Shown here: positions 4,680-6,640 of the stretch, in pieces
How the letters are laid out: each line of letters begins with the position of its first letter
Numbering within the stretch: the stretch's first letter is position 1
Source: Alistipes sp.
GTDB taxonomy: Bacteria; Bacteroidota; Bacteroidia; Bacteroidales; Rikenellaceae
Assembly: GCA_017501025.1 (NCBI GenBank)
Contig: JAFVXS010000236.1
Location: 1 to 6,640 of the forward strand
Reading direction: 5' to 3'
Length of the DNA stretch: 6,640 nucleotides
Translations under genes and position numbers: made by a program
Notes under the pieces: model-generated
Database searches by the model: none
Told to the model about the DNA's origin: nothing
The model's input: the letters and a program-made list of their open reading frames with translations, nothing else

Positions 4680-6640
4680 ATGTTCGATAAGTTTATTAAC
4701 CGTCACATCGGTACCGTTAAGACTCAACAATTGGGCGAAATGCTCGACTGCATCGGCGTAAAATCTCTCGATGAGTTGATTGGTCAGGTTGTTCCCGAAT
4801 CTATCAGGCTCGAAAAACCTCTGGCACTGTCGGAGGCTATGAGCGAGTATGAGTATATGCAGCACATCACGTCGTTGGCTGCCAAAAACCGCATCAACCG
4901 CTCGTTTATCGGTATGGGTTACTACCCTAACGCCGTATCGGCTGCCATTATGCGAAACGTATTCGAGAATCCTGCGTGGTACACCTCCTACACACCTTAT
5001 CAGGCGGAGATTTCGCAGGGACGTTTGGAGGCTCTGCTCAACTTCCAGACTGCAATCTGCTCGCTTACGGGTATGGATATCGCCAACTGCTCGCTGCTTG
5101 ACGAGGGTACGGCTGCTGCCGAGGCTATGGCTATGATGTTCGCTCTGCGTTCGCGTGAGGCTGTTCGCGAAGGTCGTGTCTATATGTTTGTCGATGAGAA
5201 TATCCATCCGCAGACACTCGACGTATTGCTGACCCGCTGCGAACCTTTCGGTATCGAGTTGATTATCGATAACTATGCCGACTACACCTTTACGGGCAAA
5301 GAGTTTGGTGCCATCGTACAGTATCCTGCCGCAAATGGCGAAGTGCGTGACTATGCCGACTTTACGGCTGCTGCACACGCCGTAGGTGCTTTGGTGGCTG
5401 TCGATGCCGACCTCTTGTCGCTGGCACTGCTTGCTGCACCGGCAGAGTGGGATGCCGATATTGCGTTCGGAACATCGCAGCGTTTGGGTTGTCCTATGGG
5501 CTTCGGAGGCCCTTCGGCAGGTTATTTTGCCACCCGAGAGGCGTTCAAACGCAATATGCCGGGACGTATTATCGGCGTATCGGTCGATAGACTCGGCAAT
5601 CGTGCTTTGCGAATGTCGTTGCAGATGCGTGAGCAGCACATCAAACGTGAGCGTGCAACATCGAACATCTGCACTGCATCGGCTTTGATGGCATCGATTG
5701 TAGGTTTCCACTGCGTATATAACGGCAAAGAGGGTTTGCAACAGAAGGCTATGACGGCACACCTCTCGGCATTGTCGGCACTTGCGGCAATCGAGGCTCT
5801 CGGCTATAAGGTTACGTCGCACGCCATATTCGATACAATCGAAATCGAGGCAGAGGCTTCGGTTATCGAGTCAATCGCTTTGGAACGCAACATAAACTTC
5901 TACTACCCTAACGAGGCAAAGGTACGCATCGCATTCGACGAGGTTACAACACCTGCGGAGGTCGAGGCGGTAGTTTCGATATTTGCCGAGGCTGCGGGTC
6001 GTCGTCCAAAGCGTGTTAAGATGGTCGAGCGTGAGCATATTGCAGCGTCGGTTCGTCGTCAGCTGCCACTCTTGGCAGAGCCTGTATTTGGACGCTACCG
6101 CACCGAGACCGAGCTGATGCGATATATCAAACGCTTGGAGTTGCGAGATATCTCGTTGGCAAACTCGATGATTTCGCTCGGCTCCTGCACTATGAAACTC
6201 AACGCTGCCGTGCTGATGCAACCGCTGTCGCTGGCAGGTTTCCAAAACATACACCCTTTCGCTCCTGCCGACCAACGCGAGGGTTATACGCAGCTTATCG
6301 AGGAGTTGGAGCACGACTTGTCGGTGATTACGGGCTTTGCGGCCTGTTCGTTGCAGCCAAATTCGGGAGCTGCGGGCGAGTATTCGGGATTGATGGTTAT
6401 CCGTGCCTACCACCAAAGTCGTGGTCAGGGCTACCGCAATGTGGTGCTTATTCCGCAATCGGCTCACGGCACAAACCCTGCATCGGCAGCTATGGCAGGT
6501 ATGCGAATCGTAACCGTAGCGTGCGACGATAAGGGAAATATCGATGTCGATGACCTCAAAGCAAAAGCTGAACAGTATAGCGGCGAGTTGGCTGCACTGA
6601 TGGTGACCTACCCATCGACTCACGGTGTCTTCGAGAGCCG
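4680..6640 (+). CDS. gcvP: Glycine dehydrogenase (decarboxylating), P protein of the glycine cleavage system (3' end outside window)
   Basis: GcvP is the pyridoxal-phosphate enzyme that decarboxylates glycine and passes the aminomethyl group to the lipoyl arm of GcvH. The frame is open from ATG 4680 to the window end, about 653 residues of a family protein near 950. The N-terminal half holds RHIG (8-11), SYTPYQAEISQGRLEALLNFQT, LLDEGTAAAEAM (139-150), QRLGCPMGFGGPSAG and KRERATSNICTA (around 328). The C-terminal half starts with SLGSCTMKLNA (499-509), followed by QPNSGAAGEY (559-568), HGTNPAS (596-602) and TYPSTHGVFE (from 643). Both halves in one chain show the fused form, not the split gcvPA/gcvPB form. 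The PLP-binding Lys lies beyond the window. Two positions differ from the usual family motifs: RHIGT where RHIGP is common, and GYYPNAVSAAI where GYYxTxxPxVI is common. Neither gcvT nor gcvH is adjacent upstream. Confidence 0.96.
   Translation, partial: MFDKFINRHIGTVKTQQLGEMLDCIGVKSLDELIGQVVPESIRLEKPLALSEAMSEYEYMQHITSLAAKNRINRSFIGMGYYPNAVSAAIMRNVFENPAWYTSYTPYQAEISQGRLEALLNFQTAICSLTGMDIANCSLLDEGTAAAEAMAMMFALRSREAVREGRVYMFVDENIHPQTLDVLLTRCEPFGIELIIDNYADYTFTGKEFGAIVQYPAANGEVRDYADFTAAAHAVGALVAVDADLLSLALLAAPAEWDADIAFGTSQRLGCPMGFGGPSAGYFATREAFKRNMPGRIIGVSVDRLGNRALRMSLQMREQHIKRERATSNICTASALMASIVGFHCVYNGKEGLQQKAMTAHLSALSALAAIEALGYKVTSHAIFDTIEIEAEASVIESIALERNINFYYPNEAKVRIAFDEVTTPAEVEAVVSIFAEAAGRRPKRVKMVEREHIAASVRRQLPLLAEPVFGRYRTETELMRYIKRLELRDISLANSMISLGSCTMKLNAAVLMQPLSLAGFQNIHPFAPADQREGYTQLIEELEHDLSVITGFAACSLQPNSGAAGEYSGLMVIRAYHQSRGQGYRNVVLIPQSAHGTNPASAAMAGMRIVTVACDDKGNIDVDDLKAKAEQYSGELAALMVTYPSTHGVFES

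Noticed and set aside
4608..5822. 404-codon open frame on the minus strand opposite gcvP
   Set aside because: It lies over the conserved gcvP coding sequence and the gcvP promoter, its translation is rich in Arg, Cys, His and Ser like a typical antisense shadow, and it matches no family I recognise.
5871..6623. 250-codon minus-strand frame opposite the second half of gcvP
   Set aside because: It is an antisense shadow of clearly conserved GcvP motifs, with no recognisable domain or start context of its own.

Overview
The window looks like a stretch of chromosome from a Bacteroidota bacterium, most likely of the order Bacteroidales; an Alistipes-like relative is my guess from the protein variants. 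The reasons are the GLGNIG form of the Pth motif, the RLGxPMxxGGPSA form of GcvP, and Bacteroidetes-type promoters (TTG or TTTG, about 19-20 nt, then TAnnTTTG). Most genes also have A-rich leaders in place of Shine-Dalgarno sequences. Every gene is an ordinary core gene. I see no insertion sequence, CRISPR array, tRNA, rRNA or phage gene.

Layout from left to right. The 3' part of a XerD-type tyrosine recombinase gene (+, cut by the window start) is followed after 9 nt by recO (+). These converge on an operon read from the other strand, rplY/ctc (ribosomal protein bL25) then pth (peptidyl-tRNA hydrolase), with 17 nt between the two genes. The roughly 190 nt between recO and pth hold a good intrinsic terminator for pth, flanked by two inverted arms each made of four 9-bp units. 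Upstream of rplY is a promoter candidate and a leader of about 165 nt that can be drawn as a long nested hairpin. Next comes a SulP-family anion transporter with a C-terminal STAS domain (-). A divergent intergenic region of about 240 nt follows, with a promoter candidate for each side and a 15-bp palindrome. The window ends inside gcvP (+), the glycine decarboxylase P protein, here in the fused full-length form.

How the genes relate. XerD (chromosome dimer resolution) and RecO (RecA loading at gaps and recombinational repair) both act on DNA and are probably co-transcribed. bL25 and Pth both serve translation, one in 5S rRNA/ribosome assembly and the other in recycling peptidyl-tRNA. SulP and GcvP are separate metabolic genes with divergent promoters.

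No new protein system is visible. The parts that deserve a second look are non-coding: the rplY leader, the 9-bp-periodic inverted arms around the pth terminator, and the palindrome between sulP and gcvP.
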